Shown here piece by piece: positions 1 to 7,812 of a stretch of DNA of 64,000 nucleotides. The translations under genes were made by a program, and so were the position numbers. The stretch's first letter is position 1. Each line of letters begins with the position of its first letter. The notes under the pieces are model-generated. The model was not told the DNA's origin. It made no database searches and saw only the letters and a list, made by a program, of their open reading frames with translations. The DNA comes from Microbacterium sp. (GTDB lineage: Bacteria; Actinomycetota; Actinomycetes; Actinomycetales; Microbacteriaceae). The stretch is taken from assembly GCF_031178445.1 (NCBI RefSeq), contig NZ_JAPSIY010000002.1, positions 186,001-250,000 on the forward strand, written 5' to 3'.

Positions 1-237
1 AGGGCCGGCGGAATCCGCCTCGACACCCTGTTCATCGATGAAGGCTTCGGTTCGCTCGACGCCGACACCCTGGACACCGCGATGCGCACGCTCGACGAGC
101 TGCGCCAGGGCGGCCGTACGGTGGGAGTGATCAGTCACGTGGAGGCCATGCAGGAGCAGATCCCCGCTCAGCTCACCGTGCGCGCTCTTCCAGACGGACC
201 CAGCGTGATCGATCAGCCGCGCGCGCCGCGCCGCTGA
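1..237 (+). CDS. sbcC: Exonuclease SbcCD subunit C, C-terminal end (partial)
   Basis: The frame is open from base 1 and stops at 235-237, so only the last 78 residues are present. They hold the end of an SMC/Rad50-type ATPase head: a Walker B with D-loop (TLFIDEGFGSLD) followed about 30 residues later by the switch histidine (VISHVEAM). This spacing and wording match SbcC, the ATPase of the SbcCD complex that opens hairpins and cleans DNA ends. The partner sbcD would lie upstream, outside the window. RecN or another Rad50-like protein is possible but fits less well. The gene converges directly on the nucleosidase gene; the two stop codons abut. Confidence 0.85.
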   Translation, partial: RAGGIRLDTLFIDEGFGSLDADTLDTAMRTLDELRQGGRTVGVISHVEAMQEQIPAQLTVRALPDGPSVIDQPRAPRR

Positions 238-795
238 TCAGAGCGAGTACTCGTCGCGCACCCGCTGCCACAGCTGTGCGCTGCAGGCCGCGACCACCTC
301 GTCCCAGATCTGGGTGGCGCCGTCCTGCGCGCGGTCGGAAACGGCTCGCAGCACCCGGATCGGTACGCCGAACTGCTGCGATACCCAGATGTACGCGAAG
401 GTCTCCATGTCGACCAGCACCCCTCCGAGACCGCGGATGCGGGCCACGGCATTCGCATCGTCGACGAAGATGTCACCGGTGGCGATGGTGTGTCCGTCGC
501 GGCCGGTCTGCACGTGGGAGGGAAGTGAGACGTGCTGTCCGACGACGCCGTCGAGGTCCTGCACGTCGTGCTGGAGGGCGGCGCTGACCTCGTAGACGCC
601 GGACTCCAGGTCGTCGTCCACCGCGCCGGCGGTTCCGACTACGAGCACCTCGTCGTAAGCGGCGGCATCAAGTGCACGGGTGAGTCCGTAGGCGGCCTTC
701 AGCTTGCCCGGCCCCGTCACGAGGCGGTCGAATCCGGGGAGTTCGGCGGGAAAGGCCTGGAGCTCGGATTCAAGGGCGGCGACGAGAAGTTTCAC
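238..795 (-). CDS. MTA/SAH nucleosidase-like protein (PNP/UDP family)
   Basis: A 185-residue protein of the purine nucleoside phosphorylase / 5'-methylthioadenosine nucleosidase superfamily. It begins MKLLVAALESEL, has a glycine-rich TGPGK turn and GTAGAV strand, and ends with the substrate-site signature VDMETFAY followed by RAVSDRA, where the Glu binds ribose and the Asp is the likely acid/base. It probably hydrolyses an adenosine or purine nucleoside in S-adenosylmethionine salvage; the exact substrate cannot be read from sequence. The start is GTG at 795. A longer reading frame exists but its extra N-terminus has no family resemblance. A CAGGAT hexamer lies 6 nt upstream, a weak leaderless-type -10. 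Confidence 0.8.
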   Translation of the reverse strand: MKLLVAALESELQAFPAELPGFDRLVTGPGKLKAAYGLTRALDAAAYDEVLVVGTAGAVDDDLESGVYEVSAALQHDVQDLDGVVGQHVSLPSHVQTGRDGHTIATGDIFVDDANAVARIRGLGGVLVDMETFAYIWVSQQFGVPIRVLRAVSDRAQDGATQIWDEVVAACSAQLWQRVRDEYSL

Positions 796-859
796 GCATC
801 CATCCTGACAGGTGGAGACTGGAAGCCCATCCTCAGGACGCGCCGACGAAGGAGACACC

Positions 860-1678
860 ATGAGTATGCAGCAGCAGATCGCCGACGACCTGGGCGTTCG
901 TGCCGACATCGATCCCGCGGCGGAGATCGAAGCGAGGATCGGCTTCCTCGTCGACTATCTGCGCGTCTCAGGTGCGAAGGGCTTCGTGCTCGGAGTCTCC
1001 GGCGGCCAGGACTCCACCCTCGCCGCCAGGCTCGCGCAGCTCGCCGTCGAACGGGTGCGCGCCGAAGGGGCGGAGGCGACCTTCGTCGGCGTGCGTCTGC
1101 CGTACCGTGTCCAGGCGGATGCCGCCGACGCGGAGGCGGCCCTCGACTTCATCGCCGGTGACCGGTCGATCGAGGTCAACATCCAGCATGGCGTCGACGG
1201 GATCGAGACCGACATCGAACAGGCAGGCGTGGGGGACATCAGTGACTTCAACCGCGGCAACATCAAGGCCCGTCTGCGCATGGTCACGCAGTACGCCCTG
1301 GGCGGGCACGAGGGGCTGCTCGTGATCGGCACCGATCATGCCGCCGAGGCGGTGACCGGCTTCTACACGAAGTTCGGCGACGGAGCGGCCGACATCCTGC
1401 CGCTCGCCGGACTCACCAAGCGGCAGGGACGCGCGATGCTGAAGCATCTGGGCGCGCCCGAGCGGCTCTATCTGAAGGTGCCGACCGCCGACCTGCTCGA
1501 CGGTCAGCCCGGCCGTGCGGACGAGGATGAGCTGGGTCTGACCTACGAGCAGATCGACGACTACCTCGAGGGTGAAGAGGTCGCCGCCGACGTGGCCGCC
1601 CGCATCGAGTCGAGGTATCTGGCCACCAGGCACAAGAGGCACCTGCCGGTCACCCCGGCCGACAGCTGGTGGCGCTGA
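860..1678 (+). CDS. nadE: Ammonia-dependent NAD+ synthetase
   Basis: A 272-residue NadE that amidates nicotinate adenine dinucleotide to NAD+ using ATP and ammonia, the last step of NAD synthesis. The ATP-pyrophosphatase P-loop SGGQDS is at residues 47-52, preceded by GFVLGV; the body contains [12 protein letters not shown] and IGTDHAAEA, and the C-terminus is [14 protein letters not shown], all hallmarks of the short NH3-dependent type without a glutaminase domain. The length is normal for the family. The start is ATG 860, with a purine-rich GAAGGAGA ribosome site just upstream. It reads divergently from the nucleosidase gene. Confidence 0.95.
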   Translation: MSMQQQIADDLGVRADIDPAAEIEARIGFLVDYLRVSGAKGFVLGVSGGQDSTLAARLAQLAVERVRAEGAEATFVGVRLPYRVQADAADAEAALDFIAGDRSIEVNIQHGVDGIETDIEQAGVGDISDFNRGNIKARLRMVTQYALGGHEGLLVIGTDHAAEAVTGFYTKFGDGAADILPLAGLTKRQGRAMLKHLGAPERLYLKVPTADLLDGQPGRADEDELGLTYEQIDDYLEGEEVAADVAARIESRYLATRHKRHLPVTPADSWWR

Positions 1679-1739
1679 GCCCCTCGCGGCACGCCGCTCT
1701 TTCGCAGAGGTCTCCAGGCGTCGAGACCCTTCGCGGATT

Positions 1740-1755
1740 GACCGGGCGCCCGGTC
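1740..1755. other. Perfect 16-bp palindrome between nadE and the helicase gene
   Basis: GACCGGGCGCCCGGTC is a perfect dyad 62 bp after the nadE stop and 55 bp before the next start. It could be a short terminator stem for nadE or an operator for the downstream gene. No T-run follows it, which weakens the terminator reading. Confidence 0.5.
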
Positions 1756-1776
1756 GGGGATGTCCGTGCCCGCGGA

Positions 1777-1782
1777 TAGTGT
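1777..1782 (+). promoter_or_regulatory. Candidate -10 element for the nuclease/helicase gene
   Basis: TAGTGT matches TANNNT and would start a transcript with a leader of roughly 20 nt that includes the GAGAGAGG ribosome site before GTG 1810. No convincing -35 hexamer is seen at the usual spacing. Confidence 0.4.
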
Positions 1783-1809
1783 CGATGCAGGGCAAGAGAG
1801 AGGGGCGCC

Positions 1810-4800
1810 GTGCGGGTCATCGCAGCCGAGAATCGTGTGGTGTGGAGCGCCAGCGACCTGAAACTGGCGGCCGAATGCGAGTTCGCCTGGGCGCGAGCGC
1901 TCGACGCGAAACTCGGCAGGGTCCCCGCTGTCGAAGAGCCCGAAGACGCCACGCTGGCCCGCGCCGCCGAACTGGGCGACGTGCACGAACGCGCTGTGCT
2001 CGCCCAGTACATCGCCGACCTCGGCCGCGCGGTCGACGGAGGGCACGGTGTCGTCGAGCTGCCCAAGGTGTCTTCGGCGGACGCCGATGCGCTCGGCGAG
2101 GCCGTGGCCGAGACCGAGAGAGCGCTGCGCTCCGCAGCATCCGTCGTCTTCCAGGCCGCCTTCGCGACCGACGAGTTCGTCGGGTTCGCCGACTTTCTCC
2201 TGCGTGACGAACTGCTGCCAGGCGAGACCGACGGCCGCTGGCGGGTGCAGGACACGAAGCTCGCCCGCACCGCGCGCGTCACCGCCCTGATGCAGTTGGC
2301 GGCCTATGTCGACCAGCTGGATCGTCTCGGCATCCCGAGGGCCGACGAGGTGGACCTGATCCTCGGCGACGGGAGCGTCAGCACGCACCAAGTCTCCGAC
2401 CTTCTGCCGCTCTTCCACGTGCGGCGCTCGCGCTTGCGTGCGCTCATCGCCGACCGTGACATCGACGCCGGAGCGTCCGGCGCCCCGCTCGCCTGGGGCG
2501 ACGACCGCGGCGATCTGCAGATCAACGCGTGCGGCAGGTGCGCCACCTGCGACGAGCAGGTCACAGCGCACCGAGATCTGCTGCTCGTCGCTCGCATGCG
2601 ACCCGTGCAGCGTCAGAGGTTGCGCGCCGACGGCGTGCTCACCATCGACGACCTCGCAGCCGCGCCCCAGGCGCCGGAGGGGATGAACCCCGACACCTTC
2701 TCCGCGCTGCGCGCCCAGGCGCGGCTTCAGCTGGGGGCGCCCGCCGATGCGCATGACGCTCCGCCGTTCGAGCTCGTCTCGCCCAATGCGATCGGACTGA
2801 TGCCTCGCCCCAGCCGCGGCGACATCTTCTTCGACTTCGAGGGTGATCCGCTGTACACCGAACCCGTCGGAGGCTCGGGTGAAAGCCCGAGCTGGGGCAT
2901 CGACTACCTGTTCGGCTGGATCGACAACGCCGAACAGTACACCGCCCTGTGGGCGCACAGCTTCGCCGACGAGAAGCAGGCGCTGCTGGACTTCCTTGCC
3001 TTCGTCAAGCTGCGCCGCCAGACGCATCCCGACATGCATATCTACCATTACGCGCCGTACGAGGTGACGCACCTCTCGGCTATGGCAGCACGGCATGGAG
3101 TGGGCGAGGCGGATGTCGACCGGCTGCTGCGCGAGGGCGTCTTCGTTGACCTGTACCCGATCGTCCTGCGCTCGGTGCGGGTCGGGTCGCGTTCCTACTC
3201 GATCAAGAAGCTCGAGCCGCTGTACATGGGCGACGAGGTGCGTACGAGCGACGTGCAGAAGGGCGACGACTCGATCGTCAAGTACGTGCAGGCGCGCACG
3301 CTCCTCGCAGCGGGGGCGGATGCCGAGGCGCGCAGCGTCCTCGACGATCTCGCCGACTACAACCGTTACGACTGCGTCTCGACGCGGAGGCTGCGCGACT
3401 GGCTCATCGGGCTGGCCCGCCAGGAGGGGGTGCTGCCGGCGCCGCCCGACGACCCGGAGACCCGCGCGTACGAGCCGTCACCGCTGAGCCTGGCTCTGCA
3501 GGCTGAGGCGCAGCACGCCGAGCGCGTGGGTCGCGACGGGGAGGTCTTCCGGGTCGCGGCCGCGGCGATCGACTACTTCCCGCGCGAGGCCAAGAGTTTC
3601 TGGCAGGGTCATTTCCAGCGACTGCGCGAACCCGCGTCCATCTGGGAATCGACGAGGGACGTGCTGCGCATCGATCCCGCAGTCAGCGGCGTCGATGAGG
3701 ACTGGGGCATCGCTGAGGGGCAGCGGACGCAGACACGCATCCTGCGCCTGCGCGGAGAGGTGGCCCCTGGCAGCACGCTCGGAGTGGGCGGTCGACCGTT
3801 CGCGCTGTACGGCGTTCCCGCGCCCTTCGACGCGAATACGCCGTCGCGGGTGATCCACGTGCCGCACGAGGTCGAGATCGTCGGGGTCCTCGATGACGGC
3901 TACCTCGTGCGCGAACGCACGGTGCAGGGCCAGATCTGGGACGAGCTGCCCGTGGCCCTGGCGCCGGCCGCCCCGCCCAACGTCGCCTCGCAGCAGGGAG
4001 CCATCGAGGAGTGGGCGGCCACCGTGCATCAGGCTGCGCCCGGGTTCCCTGAAGACGCCGCATCCGACATCCTGCGTCGCTCCGTACCACGCACCCTTTC
4101 CGGCGCACCGCTGCCGCCGGCGGGCGACGACAAGATCGACGCGATCGTGCGCGGCGTCCTCGACCTCGATCGCAGCTACGTCGCGGTGCAGGGGCCTCCC
4201 GGCACGGGCAAGACCTACACCGGGTCGCAGGTGATCGCACGGCTCGTGCGCGAGCATGGCTTCACCGTCGGCGTCGTTGCACAGTCGCACGCCATCGTCG
4301 AGAACCTGCTCGATCGGGTCGTCGCCGACGGTGTGCCCGCGTCACAGGTCGCCAAGGCGCCGAAGAACGGCGACGACGCCGAGCGCTCCTACACTTCGCT
4401 GCGGAAGGACGGCATGGCCGCCTTCCTCTCCGAGCACGAAGGCGAGGGCGCCGTCGTCGGCGGCACGGCCTGGGATTTCAGCAACACGCGGCGCGTAGAC
4501 CGTCAGGGCCTCGACCTGCTCGTCATCGACGAAGCCGGCCAGTTCTCGCTCGCCTCGACGATCGCCGTCGCGGCCGGCGCCAAGCGACTGCTGCTGCTCG
4601 GTGATCCGCAGCAGCTGCCGCAGGTGAGTCAGGGAACGCATCCCGAGCCGGTGGACACCTCCGCCCTCGGCTGGGTCATGGCGGGCGCAGCCGTGATCGA
4701 CCCCGCACACGGCTACTTCCTCGACCGTTCATGGCGCATGCACCCCGCCGTCGCAGCACCGGTCTCGACCCTGTCCTACGCCGGACAGCTCTCCTCCGAG

Positions 4801-5325
4801 CCCTGCACCGAGGAGCGGATCGTCGAGGGCATCGAGCCCGGGCTGCACGTGCTGCCGGTGCGGCACCGCGGCAATGCCACGCAGTCTCCCGAAGAGGCTG
4901 CAGAGGTCGTCCGCATCGTCCGTGACCTGCTCGGCCGGACGTACCGCGACGGGGACGCCGTCCCTCGCCCCCTCGGCGAGGGAGACATCATCGTGGTCGC
5001 ACCGTACAACGCGCAGAAGCAGCTCATCCACGACGAGCTCGAGGCCGCCGGTTTCGGGGGTGTGGCGGTCGGCACCGTCGACAACTTCCAGGGCAAGGAG
5101 GCGGTCGTGTCGATCACGTCGCTTGCGGCATCCAGCGGGCGCGACGCACCGCGCGGCCCCGAGTTCCTGCTGCTGCAGAACCGGCTGAACGTGGCCATCT
5201 CCCGTGCGAAGAGCGTGGCCTACCTCATCCACTCGCCGGCGCTGCTGGACGACCTGCCCTGGACTCCCGAGGGCGTCGCGCGGCTCAGCGCCTTCGCGCG
5301 ACTGGTCGGTGCGGACAGGGTTTGA
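1810..5325 (+). CDS. TM0106-type RecB-like nuclease / RNase H-like / SF1 helicase fusion
   Basis: A 1171-residue DNA-processing enzyme with three parts. (1) A RecB/Cas4-like nuclease: Asp128, Asp148-x-Lys150, and four cysteines (Cys23, then Cys241, 244, 247) placed like the iron-sulfur staple of Cas4/AddB/Dna2 nucleases. (2) An RNase H-like exonuclease domain with Asp342/Glu344 (FFDFEGDP) and YDC around Asp521. (3) A UPF1/Dna2-like superfamily 1 helicase: Walker A GPPGTGKT (Lys801), DEAG 907-910, GDPQQLPQ from 931, DNFQGKE 1091-1097 and RLNVAISRAK 1125-1134. The start is GTG 1810 behind GAGAGAGG. It stands alone, so repair or nucleic-acid surveillance is inferred, not shown. The family is known only as a putative nuclease. 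Confidence 0.88.
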   Translation: MRVIAAENRVVWSASDLKLAAECEFAWARALDAKLGRVPAVEEPEDATLARAAELGDVHERAVLAQYIADLGRAVDGGHGVVELPKVSSADADALGEAVAETERALRSAASVVFQAAFATDEFVGFADFLLRDELLPGETDGRWRVQDTKLARTARVTALMQLAAYVDQLDRLGIPRADEVDLILGDGSVSTHQVSDLLPLFHVRRSRLRALIADRDIDAGASGAPLAWGDDRGDLQINACGRCATCDEQVTAHRDLLLVARMRPVQRQRLRADGVLTIDDLAAAPQAPEGMNPDTFSALRAQARLQLGAPADAHDAPPFELVSPNAIGLMPRPSRGDIFFDFEGDPLYTEPVGGSGESPSWGIDYLFGWIDNAEQYTALWAHSFADEKQALLDFLAFVKLRRQTHPDMHIYHYAPYEVTHLSAMAARHGVGEADVDRLLREGVFVDLYPIVLRSVRVGSRSYSIKKLEPLYMGDEVRTSDVQKGDDSIVKYVQARTLLAAGADAEARSVLDDLADYNRYDCVSTRRLRDWLIGLARQEGVLPAPPDDPETRAYEPSPLSLALQAEAQHAERVGRDGEVFRVAAAAIDYFPREAKSFWQGHFQRLREPASIWESTRDVLRIDPAVSGVDEDWGIAEGQRTQTRILRLRGEVAPGSTLGVGGRPFALYGVPAPFDANTPSRVIHVPHEVEIVGVLDDGYLVRERTVQGQIWDELPVALAPAAPPNVASQQGAIEEWAATVHQAAPGFPEDAASDILRRSVPRTLSGAPLPPAGDDKIDAIVRGVLDLDRSYVAVQGPPGTGKTYTGSQVIARLVREHGFTVGVVAQSHAIVENLLDRVVADGVPASQVAKAPKNGDDAERSYTSLRKDGMAAFLSEHEGEGAVVGGTAWDFSNTRRVDRQGLDLLVIDEAGQFSLASTIAVAAGAKRLLLLGDPQQLPQVSQGTHPEPVDTSALGWVMAGAAVIDPAHGYFLDRSWRMHPAVAAPVSTLSYAGQLSSEPCTEERIVEGIEPGLHVLPVRHRGNATQSPEEAAEVVRIVRDLLGRTYRDGDAVPRPLGEGDIIVVAPYNAQKQLIHDELEAAGFGGVAVGTVDNFQGKEAVVSITSLAASSGRDAPRGPEFLLLQNRLNVAISRAKSVAYLIHSPALLDDLPWTPEGVARLSAFARLVGADRV

Positions 5326-5346
5326 CGACACGCCCCATCACGGTGC

Positions 5347-5352
5347 TACGTT
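5347..5352 (+). promoter_or_regulatory. -10 element, leaderless geometry (GNAT gene)
   Basis: TACGTT ends 6 nt before ATG 5359, so transcription would start at or next to the start codon. There is no Shine-Dalgarno sequence in the gap. Confidence 0.45.
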
Positions 5353-5358
5353 GCTAGC

Positions 5359-6126
5359 ATGCACTCGCTCGATGACGTCCTCCGCGCCTCGGCGGCCTGG
5401 GTCTGGTTCCCGCGTGGATGCGAACAGCACAGAGCGGAGCTGCAGCTGGTCCGCTACCCGGCGCGCTTCGGTGGAGGCGTCAAAGCCTCTCAGGTCGACT
5501 CGGCGCTGGATGCTGCGGCGGTTCTCGACCATGCGATCGAGCAGACCCGTTCTTGGGGCGAGTCGCGGCTGACCTTCTGGACCAACGCATCCGACCGGCC
5601 CGATCTTGAGGCCGAGCTCCGCCGCCGCGGTGCCGAGCACATCGACACGGTGGCGGTGCTCGCCCGCCCCGTCGCAGGAGATCCGATCGACGTCCCTGCG
5701 GGAGTGTCGGCCGAGATCGTACGCACCGTGGACCAGGTCCGCGAGGTCGACGCGATCAACGTCCCGGTGTGGGAGCAGGAGCCGCTCGACGAGGACGGCC
5801 TGCGCGACGAGCACGCCGAGGTGACGACCGGACTGATCGAGGGGCAGGGGGCGCGCGTAATCGCCCGGATCGACGGTGCCGCCGTCAGCACCGGCGGCTG
5901 CACGATGGCGGACGGCTTCGTGCGGCTCTGGGGCGCGGCCACGCTGCCGGAGGCGCGAGGGAAGGGCGCCTATCGCGCGGTGCTCGCCGAACGGCTGCGC
6001 ATCGGCGCGGCGCTCGGCGCCAGGACCGCGCTCGTGAAGGGCCGGGTCACGACGTCCGCGCCGATCCTGCAGCGCGCCGGGTTCGAACACCTCGGAGACG
6101 AGCGCGGCTACACGTTGATCGTCTGA
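5359..6126 (+). CDS. GNAT family N-acetyltransferase (two-lobed)
   Basis: A 255-residue protein whose C-terminal half is a GNAT fold: RLWGAATLPEARGKGAYRAV is the acetyl-CoA-binding strand-loop-helix (R/Q-x-x-G-x-G/A variant RGKGAY), followed by LGARTALVKG and a terminal ILQRAGF. The N-terminal half looks like a degenerate second lobe (LEAELRRRGAEH). The substrate cannot be predicted; such proteins acetylate small amines, antibiotics or protein N-termini. It lies 33 bp downstream of the helicase gene but has its own promoter-like TACGTT. Confidence 0.75.
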   Translation: MHSLDDVLRASAAWVWFPRGCEQHRAELQLVRYPARFGGGVKASQVDSALDAAAVLDHAIEQTRSWGESRLTFWTNASDRPDLEAELRRRGAEHIDTVAVLARPVAGDPIDVPAGVSAEIVRTVDQVREVDAINVPVWEQEPLDEDGLRDEHAEVTTGLIEGQGARVIARIDGAAVSTGGCTMADGFVRLWGAATLPEARGKGAYRAVLAERLRIGAALGARTALVKGRVTTSAPILQRAGFEHLGDERGYTLIV

Positions 6127-6181
6127 GCGCTCACCGGAGTCGCAGCGTCCGCAGCATCCATCGATGCCGCCCAGGCTCCGA

Positions 6182-6814
6182 TCAGACGGTGCCGTAGAGC
6201 CGGTCGCCGGCGTCGCCGAGACCGGGGACGATATAGCCCTTCTCGTTCAGGCCCTCGTCGAGAGCGCCCAGCACGAGAGTGACGTCCTGGTCGCCGACGA
6301 GCTCCTCGATCGCTGCGACGCCCTCCGGCGTGCCCAGCAGGCAGATCGCTGTGACATCCTTGGCGCCGCGGTCGAAGAGGAACTGGATCGCAGCGCCGAG
6401 CGAACCGCCGGTTGCCAGCATCGGGTCGATCGCGAAGCACTGGCGGTCGCTGAGGTCATCTGGCAGTCGCTCGGCATAGGTGGTCGGCTCGAACGTCTCC
6501 TCATCGCGCACCATGCCGAGGAAGCCGACCTCGGCCGTGGGGATCAGCTTGACCAGGCCCTCCAGCATCCCGAGTCCCGCGCGCAGGATCGGCACGACGA
6601 TCGGGCGAGGCTCGGCGATCTTCACCCCCATGGTCTTGGTGACGGGCGTCTGGATCTCGACGGGCGCCACCTTCACGCCGCGGGTCGCCTCATAGGCGAG
6701 AAGCGTCACGAGCTCCTCGGTGAGCTGACGGAACACGGGCGACGGTGTCTTCTCATCACGCAGCACCGTGAGCTTGTGGGTGATGAGAGGGTGGTCGGCC
6801 ACATGAACGCGCAT
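6182..6814 (-). CDS. upp: Uracil phosphoribosyltransferase
   Basis: A 210-residue Upp that joins uracil and PRPP to give UMP for pyrimidine salvage. Family features: N-terminal [26 protein letters not shown], the PRPP loop DPMLATGGS, and the uracil-binding C-terminus [15 protein letters not shown]. The length equals that of the bacterial family. Start ATG 6814 has TAGCCT 6 nt upstream and no Shine-Dalgarno, so the mRNA is probably leaderless. It is divergent from tadA, another base-modification/salvage gene, with 67 bp between the starts. Confidence 0.97.
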   Translation of the reverse strand: MRVHVADHPLITHKLTVLRDEKTPSPVFRQLTEELVTLLAYEATRGVKVAPVEIQTPVTKTMGVKIAEPRPIVVPILRAGLGMLEGLVKLIPTAEVGFLGMVRDEETFEPTTYAERLPDDLSDRQCFAIDPMLATGGSLGAAIQFLFDRGAKDVTAICLLGTPEGVAAIEELVGDQDVTLVLGALDEGLNEKGYIVPGLGDAGDRLYGTV

Positions 6815-6820
6815 GGATAC

Positions 6821-6826
6821 AGGCTA
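6821..6826 (-). promoter_or_regulatory. -10 element, leaderless geometry (upp)
   Basis: On the minus strand TAGCCT lies 6 nt upstream of the upp ATG (6814). Confidence 0.45.
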
Positions 6827-6857
6827 CTTGGCTCGGGACGCATCTCGTACAGCGGGC

Positions 6858-6863
6858 TAGGCT
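6858..6863 (+). promoter_or_regulatory. Candidate -10 element for tadA
   Basis: TAGGCT lies 18 nt before ATG 6882 and leaves room for a short leader carrying GGGAGG. This contrasts with the leaderless upp promoter on the other strand. Confidence 0.4.
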
Positions 6864-6881
6864 CGACCGTCGGGAGGTTCC

Positions 6882-7337
6882 ATGAACGCGGCAGACGGCA
6901 GGGCGATGGGTCGAGCACTGGAGCTCGCCGCCGAGGCCGGCGCGGAGGGCGACGTGCCGGTCGGCGCGGTCGTGCTCGATCCGACCGGGAGGATCGTCGG
7001 TGAGGGGCGGAACCTGCGCGAGCAGAGCCATGACCCGACGGGGCACGCCGAGATCGTGGCGTTGCGCGCCGCGGCGGCGTCGCTCGGCTCGTGGAACCTG
7101 GAAGGGCACACGCTCGTCGTCACCCTCGAACCGTGCGTCATGTGCGCGGGGGCCGTCCTGCAGTCGCGGATCGGCCGGGTGGTCTTCGGCGGCTGGGACG
7201 ACAAGGCCGGGGCGGCCGGGTCCATGTACGACGTGCTGCGCGACAGGCGGCTTCCCTACCGCGCCGAGGTCGTCGGCGGGGTGCAGGCGGATGCAGCAGC
7301 AACCCTGCTGCGTGACTTCTTCGAATCCCGTCGCTGA
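6882..7337 (+). CDS. tadA: tRNA-specific adenosine deaminase (TadA-like)
   Basis: A 151-residue zinc deaminase of the CDA fold. The catalytic HAE is at His55-Ala-Glu57 and the zinc-binding PCVMC at Cys85/Cys88, with the TLEP lead-in and SRIGRVVFGG strand typical of TadA. The role is converting wobble adenosine 34 to inosine in tRNA-Arg(ACG). The C-terminal AATLLRDFFESRR matches the TadA tail helix. Start ATG 6882 has GGGAGG upstream. A related guanine or cytosine deaminase is less likely given the motif wording. Confidence 0.92.
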   Translation: MNAADGRAMGRALELAAEAGAEGDVPVGAVVLDPTGRIVGEGRNLREQSHDPTGHAEIVALRAAAASLGSWNLEGHTLVVTLEPCVMCAGAVLQSRIGRVVFGGWDDKAGAAGSMYDVLRDRRLPYRAEVVGGVQADAAATLLRDFFESRR

Positions 7338-7378
7338 CGTTCCGACTTCCACCCGGCTTGCACCGGCCGCGGATCGGC

Positions 7379-7714
7379 TCAGTCGGCCGACTTCAGGACG
7401 AAGACGTCCGTGGGGGGAGCGGGGTCGATGCCGGGCCGGTAGACATCGGGCTCGATGTAGATCGAGGATGCCGCAGGCACCGCGGCGCGGATGCGCGTCT
7501 TGATCACGTCGATCTGGTCGGCTGCGGCGCGCACCGTGACGTCGTCGACGAGGGCGACCTTGGCGGCGATGAGCAGATCGTCGGAGTCGAGCTGAAGCGT
7601 GCGGAGCTGGATGATCTTCTGCACGCCGTCGCAGCCGATGATGGCGTCGACGATCAGCCCGTAGTCGTCTTCCGACGCCGAAGGTGTCTGATTGCTGTCA
7701 CCCGATGCGCTCAT
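7379..7714 (-). CDS. Orphan CDF-type C-terminal (ZT_dimer-like) domain protein
   Basis: A 111-residue soluble protein. From about residue 20 it reads like the cytoplasmic C-terminal dimerisation domain of cation diffusion facilitators: IIGCDGVQKIIQLRTLQL, DDLLIAAKVAL, TRIRAAVPAASSIYIEPDVY. The six-helix transporter domain that normally precedes it is absent, and no remnant was seen upstream. The frame has its own ATG (7714) with TAGACT 6 nt before it, so it looks like an expressed stand-alone gene rather than fresh decay. A function in metal sensing or as a partner for another CDF protein is only inference. Confidence 0.7.
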   Translation of the reverse strand: MSASGDSNQTPSASEDDYGLIVDAIIGCDGVQKIIQLRTLQLDSDDLLIAAKVALVDDVTVRAAADQIDVIKTRIRAAVPAASSIYIEPDVYRPGIDPAPPTDVFVLKSAD

Positions 7715-7720
7715 GCCGCG

Positions 7721-7726
7721 AGTCTA
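7721..7726 (-). promoter_or_regulatory. -10 element, leaderless geometry (CDF-domain gene)
   Basis: On the minus strand TAGACT lies 6 nt upstream of ATG 7714. Confidence 0.45.
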
Positions 7727-7766
7727 CGCGGCCACGGCCCGAGAGGAGCCGCGACCCCCTGACGCC

Positions 7767-7807
7767 GAGCGACTTCCTAGGATGCGGCGGAGCGAGTTCC
7801 TAGGATG
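7767..7807 (+). repeat. Direct repeat duplicating the proC -10 region
   Basis: Two 18-bp copies (7767-7784 and 7790-7807), 17/18 identical, period 23 bp. Each contains TTCCTAGGATG, so the TAGGAT -10 hexamer is present twice, at 7778-7783 and 7801-7806. The second copy ends 6 nt before the proC ATG (leaderless geometry). The first would give a leader of about 23 nt. Confidence 0.7.
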
Positions 7808-7812
7808 GAGGG

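Noticed and set aside
1561-3096. 511-codon minus-strand frame over nadE and the helicase
   Set aside because: Overlaps two convincing plus-strand genes; no motifs.
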